DNA from: Henricia sp. BOLD:AAB3569
Lineage: Eukaryota > Echinodermata > Asteroidea > Spinulosida > Echinasteridae
Direction: 5' to 3'
Assembly (NCBI GenBank): GCA_037783545.1
Contig: JBBELK010000166.1
Coordinates: 62,001 to 126,000 of the forward strand
Length of the DNA: 64,000 bases
Numbering within the stretch: position 1 is the first letter of the stretch; each line of letters begins with the position of its first letter. The translations under genes and the position numbers were made by a program. Below, one piece after another: positions 33,103-44,098 of the stretch. Under the pieces are notes generated by a model. That model was not told the origin of the DNA. It did not search any database and was given only the letters and a program-made list of their open reading frames with translations.

Positions 33103-33282
33103 CAGATCCTTATGGCACCATCTTTAATCTACTGTAGTATGTTGTCTCAAGTCTTTTAGTTCCGTGTACAGTCACTAAGAAAGTTAAATATTGCAAATTT
33201 ATCATTTCGCACACAGACACACTTTCACATTCTACGGTACATTTAATTGATACTACTTCGACGAAGCGATCTTACGTGATTT

Positions 33283-34026
33283 TTAGTTAGCCATCAATAC
33301 AGATCGGAAAAAGAGGCAATCTCGACGCATCCTGGACATGTCCACATCGGCTATGTCCTGACGAATGACGTTGTTCAGCCGGCAAATAATATCTCCTCCA
33401 TCCTGCTTCATCAAACTGAAGGAGCGACATCGGGGCTCGGATCGGCAGCCTTTCCCGCACCACGCCACCACTGTACCTTGTAGCTCCTTAGTGATGTGAC
33501 TGGAGACTGGGCACCGGGAGGCGACGCGACCATCTGAACTGATCTGAACGCAGTGTGCAGGGTTGGCTGTGGCGCTGATTGGTAATTTGCAGATGGCATG
33601 TCTCTTTTCGCTACACTGTATATCATTCCATTTCCCGTTCCAATCTACACGAGCTACTGCGCAGTCAGCTCCATTGTAGTTGTCTGGTTGACCGCTCTCC
33701 CAATTCTCGTAGGCATTTGTCTCATTCTTCAAGTGACATGGCTGCCACTTCCCCTCGATTTCTATATCATTGCAGCCAATCCAGATACTTTTAGTTAGAG
33801 GAATCTGAAGAAACATCTTCCAGATGAAATCTTGCTCTCCAGATGAGACGGGGAGGGCCAGGGTTGCTCCCTTTTCAAAACAGGATTGATTAGCCTCACG
33901 CCAGTTCATCAGTTCCTTTATTGTGTAGTAGCAGGACTCGCCGTACTGCTGCCAGTCTGAGGGGCAGATCGCGGCAAGAGTAGTAACAAACCAAAAGATT
34001 GCAATAAAGAACGGGTAACGAGCCAT
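33283..34026 (-). CDS. Secreted C-type lectin with PAN/apple-like domain (lectin 1)
   Basis: 247 residues in one exon. Signal peptide 1-18 (MARYPFFIAIFWFVTTLA). The C-type lectin domain at about 21-147 has CPSDW, SCYY, WIGCND, EGKW, QPD (113-115), WND (133-135) and HAICK. QPD plus WND is the usual calcium-dependent galactose-type combination, but specificity is inferred. WIGCND and GKWQPC add an extra cysteine pair compared with the common WIGLND. The C-terminal part (159-237; WCGKGCRSEPRCRSFSL, CRLNNV) resembles a PAN/apple domain. No membrane helix is present. First gene of a three-copy tandem array, all on the - strand. Confidence 0.88.
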   Translation of the reverse strand: MARYPFFIAIFWFVTTLAAICPSDWQQYGESCYYTIKELMNWREANQSCFEKGATLALPVSSGEQDFIWKMFLQIPLTKSIWIGCNDIEIEGKWQPCHLKNETNAYENWESGQPDNYNGADCAVARVDWNGKWNDIQCSEKRHAICKLPISATANPAHCVQISSDGRVASRCPVSSHITKELQGTVVAWCGKGCRSEPRCRSFSLMKQDGGDIICRLNNVIRQDIADVDMSRMRRDCLFFRSVLMAN

Positions 34027-34800
34027 TGTTTAACCTGTAAGTTGACAACTAGAACACACGTCCACGTTCCGAATACTCAGGCAACAACTAAAAATGGTTT
34101 GACTTAATACCTTCACTCAAGAAGAAAGATGTAGGCTGTTTGTTCCTTTAATGTTTACTCCACAATCAAATACAGTATGTCATTCAAAACAAACCTTTCT
34201 TTTTTCCAGCCGTTTTCCCGCATAACAATATCTCCTGCAATGTGTGAAATGATATCAGAGTATATTTTCCCCGTAACTTCTTCCTGTCACTATTATGTGT
34301 TTGTTTGACTTGCATCAGACGATCTTTGAAGCAAACTGGAGCTCTGAATGACTTGCAGGCACAGTGATTCGAGAGACTAGGCGTGGCACGTACCCTGCGG
34401 CGGGTATTGCTATCCAATGAAGTGTCGTCTACGTTTTTTAAGCAAGTGTTGTAAATAAGCGTGAGCACAAATTGTCTTCAAGGTTGTCCCGCTAATCTCC
34501 GTGCTCGTCGTTTTCATACGTGTTCAATTTTCTGGTGTCTTAATCTGCCAAGGCGGAATACTTCTCAGTTTAATAACTACACAAAAACGAGCCCGATCTT
34601 ATTGTTGTATACTGGAAATTATCGAATTGCTGAGCAGCGAGTGACGCAAATTGTAACACTCTTATCCTGATGACGCCCTTGGTTACAAAGTAGTTTACAA
34701 GCAGCCAAATGACAACTATCCTTTCCACTGCACGACGTGTGGTAACGTCAGCTACACTGAAACCTTGCATCTGAATATTATGGGCTCGGCGCTAATCTTA
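34027..34800 (-). promoter_or_regulatory. Duplicated upstream region of lectin 1
   Basis: It aligns in blocks with 37921-38650 (upstream of lectin 2) and with 39515-39940 plus 44998-45175 (upstream of lectin 3). Examples are ACTGGAAATTATCGA(A/T)TTG and CGTGTTCAATTTTCTG. Conservation over all three units suggests it includes the promoter; no clear TATA box was seen. Confidence 0.45.
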
Positions 34801-36000
34801 TAACGACTACAATCGATTAAATATTACTGCAGGCCTGCCTCAGTGTATCCTATGCTTAATTATCCAGCGCAGCCGTTTTTCCTTGCCGGCCATTTTTGAG
34901 TGACAACCACCAAAATTAAGAATGACGTATACCGCTTGGAAGTCGCCGCAGTCAAAACACACCAGTGACGAAAGCAATAACTACTGCTGGAAAGTCGGGT
35001 CTCAAGTTAGACAACTTATCGGTAGTTCTGACAGTGACATCTCTCTAAAAAGCCGTCAAGTATTGTTTAATTTCACCAGCAGGCTGGTCTACTCTTGACA
35101 GCCTCTGTCGTTTACTTGGTTCAGTTTTTTTGTCAATAATTACTGTCAACTATGATAGTAATTAAGACGAGCTCCTCCATACGATCGGATATTGTTGTTG
35201 ACTCAACACAGACGTGGCAAGCATTAGGCTAGTGACTCCTAGTAATGAGTGTGCCAGTCCGCTTGTATGGTAATTCGTGCATGGCTTAACCCTGACTAAA
35301 GTTACTGGTGCCGTGCAAACTGATTTAACACTTCTCAAAATCACATTTGCAAGAAATGTCCCTCTGGTGACAAATCGTCAGTTCACTTTGCTCCAGTTTC
35401 CAATGACACACTTGTCTCACGATATATTGACCGTGGCCACTGACTCTTTTGTGTAGTGTCTGTATAGAGTGGGCACCGTGATCTTCACTAAAATCAAGGC
35501 AATTCCAGAGCAGCATTGTTTTCTATACATTTCAGAAACCGCGGTAACTTTCACAATTCCTAGTCGCTACACCCATTACCGTCCCTTATTTTCACTACAA
35601 TGGTAGTTTCTTAAATTTTTCAAATTTCAAGTCCTGAAACCACATTTTCCTTGTGGCAATGCTGCTACATGTAGTAGATCAACATTCAAGTTTTAACGCT
35701 AATGTACAAACCAACAACAATGTTGCTAAAAGTTCATCGAATGCGTACACAAACATGACATTTACATAATGGGGTGGGGGAGGGGGGTGGGGTATAATAT
35801 AAACGCAAACATTTTTGTCTATGATCCTTTAATGATCCTTAAAGTCAAGATTGACAATCTCATGTCTTAAACAGAAATAACATTTCTATATAGTTTTTTA
35901 ATAGTAGATTAAAATATTCTTTATTTTTTTTGTTTTTTTTTAATTAACATTTTCCAATCTCTAGGCTAATTACGGTTTATTCAAACATTTTGTAAAGTTT
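34801..36000. other. Interval between lectin units 1 and 2, no gene recognised
   Basis: Non-coding. Short G-rich run at 35771-35795. From about 35800 on, similarity to the lectin 1 downstream flank begins. Confidence 0.4.
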
Positions 36001-37186
36001 CCCCAGCTACTTTAGTCTCCATGCCTACAATCGGGTTTTCAATTATTATTGCTAATGGTATACATGTTTTTATTGTTTAAATATATATTTATTAATTTGT
36101 GTACGAGGGTATTTTAAAGATATACAGTCCATGGTTCTGAGCAATTTTATTTTTTTTTTTCTCCGAACAAAGTTTTAGGGAATTTCCTTTTTTTAAACGA
36201 AAACAATCATACTTTTTATTTTAGACATCGACACAGACTAGACAGGCCACCGGTCTGGAGGGCGCAAAGTGCGCTGGTCAGACTTTGGCAAGTCTACGCC
36301 TTGAATTATTGGCGGACTGAATTATTGTCTCATTGAAAAGCGAATAACTTTAAATTATCAATTCAAAAACTTTTTATTTTTTGAGGTGCCGCACCCAAAA
36401 TGCACGGACTGTATATCTTTAAAGTATTTTGTTTTCTTGGCCAAATTTGCCTTTTCTGCATGTCAACTTATTTCGCTTGGCGTCTAATTACAAACTAACT
36501 GAAAAGCATTTTAGCGGTTTTACTAGTCAATGCAGGTGTGTATTTACAAATTTAGTGCTATGCAAATTTTTAAAAATAAAATTTACACTAACATTATAAA
36601 TACTTCGAAATACATGTACTCAACATAGTTACTATCGCCCATGGGTCATTAAAAGAGGTTCTATAGGTGCAAACGTGGTGTAACGCCACAACAACCGATA
36701 TAACGATTGAAGTCATTGTTACTGCATGTTCAGCCTCGCTGTTCAGCCAACTTGGCGATTCCGTGAAAAGAGCAAAAAAGATATTCTTGCTTTGCCAGTA
36801 GCAACACCTGTCACAATTATTTAGTATCCCATGCCTGATGTATGTGCTCCGTACCGTTTTACACTTTATCGTCTCAATATCCCTTGATTGTGAGCAAGCC
36901 AGACCCCGAGCTGAAATCCACAAGCTACAGTGAGTCACTAGTCCTGAGTCACTAGCTTCCCTCGTTTTAACTATGCAATGTTGGTCTCAGTTCTACAGTT
37001 TATTCAGATCCTCAAGGCACCATCTTAAATCCACTGTAGTATGTTGTCTTAAGCCTTCAAGTTTTGTTGTACAGTCGCTAAGAAAGTAAAAATTTTGCAG
37101 ATTTATCACTTTGCACACAGACACATTTTCACATTCTACGGAACATTTAATTTATATTACTTTTACGAAGCGATCTTACGTGATTT
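36001..37186. repeat. Segmental duplication, distal 3' part of lectin unit 2
   Basis: It aligns with 30900-31570 and 32990-33282. The immediate flank (ACCCCGAGCTGAAATCCACAAG, CAGTTTATTCAGATCC) is well conserved. It lacks the MITE and the 0.98-kb element found in unit 1, so those arrived after duplication or were lost here. Confidence 0.6.
36999..37004 (-). terminator. Polyadenylation signal of lectin 2
   Basis: AATAAA on the - strand, at the same position relative to the stop codon as in lectin 1. Confidence 0.45.
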
Positions 37187-37920
37187 CTAGTTAGCCACTA
37201 ATACAGATCGGAGAAAGAGGCAATCTCGACGCATCCTGGACACATCCACTTTTGCTATGTCCTGACGAGTGACGTTGTTCAGCCGACAAATACTCTCTCC
37301 TCCTTTCTGCCCCATCAAAGTGAAGGAGCGACATCTGGGCTGGGATCGGCACCCTTTCCCGCACCACGTCACGCTTGTACCTGGTACGTCATCGGAGACT
37401 GGGCACTGGGAGGCGACACGACCATCTGAACTGATCTGGAGGCAGTGTACAGGGTTGGCTGTGGCGCTGACCGGCAACTTACAGATGGCGTGTCTGTTAA
37501 GATGACATCGTCCATCGTTCCATTTCCCGTTCCAACCTATATGAACCAATGCGCAGTCAGCATTATCATATTTACTATCTGGTTCACGGCTCTCCCAGTT
37601 CTCGTAAGTATTTCCATCATTCTTCAGTGGGCATGGTTGCCACTTCCCCTCGACTTCTATATCATTGCAGTCAATCCAGAGACCTGCGGTTGGCGGTATC
37701 TGAAGAAACGTCTGCCAGATGAAATCTTGCTCTTCAGATGAGACAGGGAGGGCCAGGGCAGCTCCCATTTCAAAACAGGCTCGATGAGCGTCATGCCAAT
37801 TCATCATTGCTTCAATGTGTAGTAACAGGACTCGCCGTACCGCTGCCAGTCTGACGGGCAGATAGCGGCCAGAGCAGTAACAAACAAAAAGCTTGCAATG
37901 AGCAACAGACTACGAGGCAT
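37187..37920 (-). pseudogene. Frameshifted C-type lectin/PAN copy (lectin 2)
   Basis: Reading from the ATG at 37920: signal peptide (MPRSLLLIASFLFVTALA), CPSDWQRYGESCYYTLKQ, then TGA. One base is missing compared with lectin 1 at the IKELMNW codons (around 37808-37820). The remaining 206 codons (37807-37187) are open and encode the rest of the lectin domain, with EPD in place of QPD and WND kept, and the PAN-like domain (WCGKGCRSQPRC). The single 1-base deletion in an otherwise intact frame suggests recent loss, or a sequencing error. Confidence 0.8.
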
Positions 37921-38650
37921 TGTTGAACTTTCAAGTTGACAGCCAGAACACACGTCCATGTGCTGAAAGCTCAGACAACAACTAATGGAGTTACTTAATG
38001 CCTTCCCTCAAGAAAGACGTGGTCTGTTCGTTCCTTTTATTTTCTCTCTTCTAACTGTTGTTCCTATAAAATGACGTGTAGGAAAATCGTTGTTCGGATG
38101 GAGGAAGTCAAGCTGCTGTAAGGTATAGATGATATTTTTTTAAACGTTTGTCAGCGTCCATCAGATGATCTTTGAAGCGAACTAGAGCTCCGAACGACCA
38201 AAGGCATGGTGCATCAAGGAACTGTACAACAGTAAGAGGCGTATTCTATGCACCGACTATGACTAGCCATTGAAATGTCTTCACGTTTCCAAGCAGATCT
38301 GCCAGATGGATGTCGATATGTTTCCAAAACGTCGCCCCAATAATTGAATTTCTTTGTATATATCGACTCTTCGTGCGTGTTTAATTTCCTCTTGAAAATG
38401 CCAAAACGGAGAATTGTACAGTTTCCAGCCAACTTCACAATTCAATAACTCCGCCAAAACGACGCGGTTTGCTAGGTATTGGAAATTATTGATTGGCTCG
38501 GCAAAGACGGGCGCTGGGTATCACAATTTCAAACTCTTACGGGTGGTTTGCTGCGTCGAACGTGACGAATTTGTCAAAGTCTCGCTTTTGCTTTATTTCC
38601 AGGGTCGTGATAATAAACAGCAGCGTATAACAGTAAACAAGTAAATGTCT
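37921..38650 (-). promoter_or_regulatory. Duplicated upstream region of lectin 2
   Basis: Equivalent of 34027-34800: CAAGTTGACAGCCAGAACACACG, GATGATCTTTGAAGC and GGAAATTATTGATTGGC are shared. It also holds the likely 3' flank of lectin 3, with AATAAA on the - strand at 38592-38597. Confidence 0.45.
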
Positions 38651-38752
38651 TGAATAATGTTTGTTTAGTACCGCTGCTAAAAGTTCATCGTATTCGTACA
38701 CAAACATGACATTTACATGATATTGCTTTGACGAATCGATCTTTCGCGATTT

Positions 38753-39499
38753 CTAGTTAGCCATCAATACAGATCGGAGAAAGAGGCAATCTCGACGCAT
38801 ACTTAATATGTCCACATCTGCCATGTCCTGACGAGTGACGTCATTTAGCCGACAAATAATCTCTCCTCCATCCTGCTCTATCAAACTGAAGGAGCGACAT
38901 CGGGGCTCGGATCGGCAGCCTTTCCCGCACCACACCACCGTTGTACCTGGTAGCTCCTTGGTGGCTTGACCGGAGAATTGGCACCGGGAGGCGACGCGAC
39001 CATCTGAACTGATTTGAAGGCAGTATGCGGGGCTGGCTGTGGCGCTAATCGGGAATTTACAGATTGCGTGTCTCTCGAAGTGGCACCGACCATCATCCCA
39101 TTTCCCGTTCCAATCTCTCCGAGCCATTGCGCAGTCAGTATTATCGTATGGACTTTCTGGTTGACCGCTCTGCCAGTTTTCGTAGGCATTTGATTCACCC
39201 TTTAAAGGACATGGCTGCCACTTTCCCTCGATTTCTATATCATTGCAGTCAATCCAGAGACCTGCGGTTGGCGGTATCTGAAGAAACATCTGCCAAATGA
39301 AATCTTGCTCTTCAGACGAGACAGGGAGGGCCAGGGTGGCTCCCTTTTCGAAACAGGTTCGATTAGCGTCATGCCAGTTCATCAGTTCCTTTATCGTGTA
39401 GAAGCAGGACTCGCCGTACTGCTGCCAGTCTGGCGAACAGATAGCGGCTAGAGCAGTAACAAACCAAAAGCTTGCAACGAGAAACACATAACGAGCCAT
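38753..39499 (-). CDS. Secreted C-type lectin with PAN/apple-like domain (lectin 3)
   Basis: 248 residues when started at the ATG at 39499, which aligns with lectin 1; an in-frame ATG at 39514 would add MKGST. Signal peptide MARYVFLVASFWFVTALA. In the lectin domain (CSPDW, SCFY, WIDCND, EGKW) the calcium/sugar motifs read QPE (113-115) and WDD (134-136) instead of QPD and WND. Carbohydrate binding may therefore be altered or lost. The PAN-like domain (WCGKGCRSEPRCRSFSL, CRLNDV) is conserved. Single exon, no membrane helix. Confidence 0.87.
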   Translation of the reverse strand: MARYVFLVASFWFVTALAAICSPDWQQYGESCFYTIKELMNWHDANRTCFEKGATLALPVSSEEQDFIWQMFLQIPPTAGLWIDCNDIEIEGKWQPCPLKGESNAYENWQSGQPESPYDNTDCAMARRDWNGKWDDGRCHFERHAICKFPISATASPAYCLQISSDGRVASRCQFSGQATKELPGTTVVWCGKGCRSEPRCRSFSLIEQDGGEIICRLNDVTRQDMADVDILSMRRDCLFLRSVLMAN

Positions 39500-39514
39500 C
39501 GTCGAACCCTTCAT

Positions 39515-39940
39515 GTCTCAGGCAACAACTAATGGAATTGCTTCACTCAAGAACGTAGTTGTAGGATGTTTGTTCATTTTGCTCGGAAGTCTCTACATAT
39601 ATTATTCAAAACGAATGTTTCTCTCTTTTCCAGCTCTTTCCAGAAAAAGAAGACGTGTAGCGAGATCCCCTGCACGACGGAATGATATCAGATAATTCAA
39701 GCTGCTACAGCTTCTTGCTGCTATTTTGAGTTTCTTGACTTGCACCAGATACAGTTCACCAGAGCTCTGAACGGCCAAATTCTAAAGTGTTTGGGTGTGC
39801 AAGTGTACGACAGCGACTGGAGCCGTATTACGCTGCACCGAGTATTCTCATCCAATAGATTCCGAGCAAATTTGTCGATAGACGTCAGTGCTATATTTCG
39901 TAATGGTCGACCAATTGGGCTCGATTGTTTCCATACGCAC
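39515..39940 (-). promoter_or_regulatory. Proximal upstream region of lectin 3
   Basis: It aligns with the upstream regions of lectins 1 and 2, but is cut at 39940 by a 5.1-kb element. The distal part reappears at 44998-45175. Confidence 0.45.
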
Positions 39941-41364
39941 CACTGTAAACATAAGTTAGTCATTTTGACTAATAAAAATTAGTCCAGCATGATGTCTGGA
40001 ATGACTAATTAAAATTAGTCAGGTAAGCCAATGACTAACATTAAATAGTCAAAAGTTAGTCAAATATTGGTCAGTTTTGACTAATATTTGTTAGTCATCT
40101 GACCAAATCCAACTATGTCTGAAATGACTAACTGTTAGTCATGTGACTTTTGCGGTTAGTCATCCAAAATGATGACTAATCACATTAGTCACAAGACTAA
40201 GGCGTTTTCTCTGTAAAAAAACATAAAACAACACAATTTTGCGGACATTTTCAAGTTTTATTTTCCATTGTGCACACACTGACTTTCAAACAGAACATAT
40301 TTACTGAATAATGATATACATATGCACAATTCAACCCTGGTATAACAAGCCTTTTGTGTCATTCTTATTGTAAACAAAACCCAGTTGACAAGTCTATAAT
40401 TATTCAACGGTTATTTTTAACAATTTAAGGCCGAAATAATAGCGAGTTGATTGTCCAAAAAAATTGGCGTAAAATGGGGCCATTGGTAAGTTTTGATTAC
40501 TCAAAATACCGACTGTTTTTTTTTTTCAGTGAAAAAATACTGACCTGCATGGACACTATCCAATAAATAATTTTTTTATAATGAATCCAAGAATAATGTT
40601 AAAAATTATAACGAATAGCGATTTTCTTTTTGGGTGTTTAATTGGGTGGTACATGTACAGGTTTTGCGGCAGCTTGCTGGTTAAAAATTAAAATTCTTAA
40701 TTTCTCCAAAGAGAAATAATTTTAAGGTTACACAATTAAGAGGCAATGCAATTCATGCAAATATTAAACTGACCTTCTTGACAATTTCCAGTTCACTTTA
40801 GTGTCCTGTAATTTTCTGTAACAATGCCAGTGCTTTTCCCTAATTTAAACGAAAGGTTGAAAGGTATACAATCACTGCAGGATTAAGACTGATTCAGTAG
40901 GCAACCTCAGTGGCATTAAGTACGATGCGGAATTCTGTCCACGCCGGAAGGAATGCATCATCGGACCGTCCACCCTGATGCGAGGTGTGCCATCTTCCTG
41001 TGCATGCACCAACGAAGAGAGAGAAAAAAAACATACATGTAGTAAATAATTTGATTAATTTCCAGGGGAAGCAGGACAACTCGCACCTTGGTCAACTCGT
41101 ACGCTCAACTAGAATGTCAAGTCCTACTCTCAATGTACCGTGAGCAAAAATTCAATGCAAGTTTTCTTGTGGGAAGTCTCATTCATGCTTATGATAAAAA
41201 CTGTATCAACTGTACGGTACGAGTTGTCTTAACTAAATGCCCAAAGTACGAGGTGACAGAGGTACGAGTTGTCTCTTTTCCATTTCCAAGGCTGGTGTAC
41301 ATGTTCTGTTAATTATACAGGATGTAACATCAAGCACGTTTTAAAACTAAAAGCCAGAATGATT

Positions 41365-42274
41365 GGGTCATTCCGTGTCAATTCAACACGCTTTTGGACC
41401 TGACCATCACGGATTGAAATGAAATTTTGTGTGCTGATTGGACTCCTTCAGAAACCCCCGAGAACTAAAATTGAATGTAATTCGGTCAATTAAAGACGCA
41501 GGATCGTCGGCAATGCGCGCGTGCCAAATTCGTGCCACGAAATACGCAGCTCCATGCCTTTGCTGTGGAGCTGCGTATTTCGTGGCACGAATTTGGCTCG
41601 CGCGCACTGCTGACGAGCTTGTGCCTTTAATTTGTGTGATACGGGTCAACAAACGTTAGACTAATTAGCATGACCTGCTATGTTTGGGCAGTTGTATCTT
41701 TAAAAGCAATGGACCTATAGATATAAACTTTATACATCATTTTAAAGCTCTTGAAATAGCCTTAATTTTAGCCTTCATTTCATAAATAACATGTATCTGT
41801 AACTGTGTACTATATGTACATGTGCTGTACATGGTATTTACATGTTAGCCAATGTTAAAATTATCATAGCTCAAACTGTAAGAGTGCCCATCCCAAACCT
41901 TTCTGGAAATGTTCCTTACATCTTAAGCTAACAAATAAAAAAACATTAGGCATTTTTGCAAATCAAGGTCAAAGGTTATAATCTTACATATTTGTTTTGT
42001 GGTACGAGATACGAGATGAAATGAAGGCTATTTCAAGAGCTTTAAAATGATGTAAAGTTTATACCGGTCCATTGCTTTTAGAGATATAACTGTACGAACA
42101 TAGCAGGTCATGCTAATTAGTCAAAAGTTCGTTAACCCGTATCAAAACAATTTATTGACCGAATGACAATTTTAGTTTTCGGGGTTTCTCCAGGAGTCCA
42201 ATCAGCACACCAAATTTCATTTTAATCCTTGATGGTCAGGTCCAAAAGCGTGTTGAATTGACACGGAATGACCC
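41365..42274. mobile_element. 0.9-kb foldback element with nested TTAA MITE
   Basis: The left arm starting GGGTCATTCCGTGTCAATTC (through about 41770) is the inverse of the right arm (about 41995 to 42274) over some 270 bases outside the nested MITE at 41490-41630. Shared blocks include TCCAATCAGCACAC and GCATGACCTGCTATGTT. Non-coding. Confidence 0.8.
41490..41630. mobile_element. Palindromic MITE with TTAA ends, copy 4 of 4
   Basis: TTAAAGACGCAGGATCGTC and GACGAGCTTGTGCCTTTAA are inverted. The core CAAATTCGTGCCACGAAAT / CGTGGCACGAATTTG is near-perfect. It sits inside the left arm of the foldback at 41365, whose right arm lacks it, so it is a later insertion. Confidence 0.9.
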
Positions 42275-42430
42275 CATTTCATGTAGTGGCTGGTTGTCAT
42301 TTTGCCTCAAAATTTGAATAACAATAATTACCAGCTGGTTGTGTCCTCTAGTGGTTTTAGATGCCCATGACTGGAAAATAATTAAATTAATAGGGCCTAC
42401 TTACAACATTTTTGAAGCAAAGATTTTATC

Positions 42431-42720
42431 TTGGGTGAATTTTCGATGAAGTTTTTTCTCCGCAGATTTTTTGTATGTATGCTGAACGATGAGGGCGCTA
42501 TACAATCAATGTACATCACAGCTGGTAAGCTAGCACAACTTCAACCAAGAACTGTAACAGAACTTCAACCGACTGTACAGAAATTATCCATTATTCAAAG
42601 GACTCTAGTCGACTACCGGGGTATAGTCGCTTGATTGAAGTTGCGCTATCTTGCTTGCTTGCTCTATGCTGTGACGTATAGTGCCCTCACCGTTCAGCAT
42701 ACTAGAGAAAAATCTCCCAA
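42431..42720. repeat. Inverted repeat pair around 42.4-42.7 kb
   Basis: TATGCTGAACGATGAGGGCGC near 42478 faces GCCCTCACCGTTCAGCATAC near 42690, and CTCCGCAGATTTTTT faces GAAAAATCTCCC. Probably a further small non-autonomous element. Confidence 0.5.
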
Positions 42721-43179
42721 GAAAAAGCTTTGTCGGAAATTCACGTGAGAGAAAAGGTGTTTTAAGTATTCATTTTCAATTATTTTCTAAACATGGACGT
42801 TTAAAACCACTATAGGAGACAACCAGAATGGTGTGCACAAGTAGAACTTACCATGTTGTCTCGGAAAAACAAATTCAGCGATGCCGATGGTGAACAATGA
42901 TGTTATTGCTAGGCCTACTCCCCGATGGCGATGCCCTTCATCCTGAGTGACTAGTGTAGCTCGGTTATGTCGACAGCCCCACGTCTCGTCGAGGTTCCTT
43001 GTCAAAGTCAAACGTCCACGTTCACATTAGCTGGCTGTATGTTAAAGAGTTCACTGAAAAGTTTCATCCCATATCTCATATTAAATCATATTGTTTTCTA
43101 CACAATTACAATTGGTCTGTACGGCTACAAACATGACAAATGAATTACACTGTCTGTGCGGCTTACAATTACAGTCAAC

Positions 43180-44098
43180 TCGACTGTTTGCCAACTCGAC
43201 TCGTACCAACTCGACTGTTTGTTTTGATCTTGTAAGTTGTAACGCGCAATTTTGTGACAAGCAATGATTTATCGGTCAGAAAAAAACCCCTACTTATAAA
43301 TCACGTGTAAGCGAAATGTTTGCACCGCAAATTGGCAGAAAGTTCTTTCTCCATGATTTAAGTTTCCCGTTTCAGCCTGCGAAAAGATTTTGCCACTTTG
43401 CAAACAAATTGACTTGAGCAAAACGAGTTTGAAAGCAGTTTAAGAACGCACGACGGTCGAGTTGGACAACCCTCGAGTTGGACAACCAGTGACAACGGTC
43501 GAGTTGACCTGCACCCGTCTGTGCCGCCAAAAATCGACCAAATACTGGTAGGCCGGGTGCAGGTCAAGTCGACCGTTTGCCAACTCGACTCCTACCAACT
43601 CGACCGTCGTACCAACTCGACCGTTGTACCAACTCGACCGTCGCGCGCTCGACCGAAGGAGTCAACTCGACCGTCGTACCAACTCGACTCCTACCAACTC
43701 GACCGTTGTACGTTTAACTGCAGAAGTCAACTCGTCCGTTGTGTCCCACTAAACTAGTACATCTTGTAGTAGATAGCCGTTTTTATCAATGTTACTTCTT
43801 AATTTATTTTAACATCATTAAATTATTACCACAGTTGAATTCATTTTCTCGTTCTATTTCAAAGTCAAACATGTGCCGGTTATGAGGGAAATAGGTCAAA
43901 CGTGCCAATTTTTGTTATGTTCATAACAAACGGTCGAGTTGGCCAACGGTCAAGTTGGTCAACGGTCGAGTTGACTCGACCGTGAAGTCGAGTTGGTCAA
44001 CGGTCGAGTTGGTACGACGGTCGAGTTGGTACGACGGTCGAGTTGGTACGACGGTCGAGTTGGTAGGAGTCGAGTTGGCAAACGGTCGACTTGACTGT
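43180..44098. repeat. Inverted arrays of a ~17-bp unit (CCAACTCGACCGTCGTA)
   Basis: Units CCAACTCGAC(C/T)G(T/A)(C/T)GTA are repeated in tandem at 43184-43225 and 43557-43745, and in the opposite orientation at 43441-43520 and 43930-44098. The blocks at 43557 and 44098 end in mirror-image sequences (GTCAAGTCGACCGTTTGCC and its inverse). A related short array lies at 30810-30905. Confidence 0.85.

Noticed and set aside
43500-44098. CRISPR-like spaced repeats
   Set aside because: The units are contiguous tandem and inverted satellite copies, without unique spacers, in a eukaryotic transposon context.
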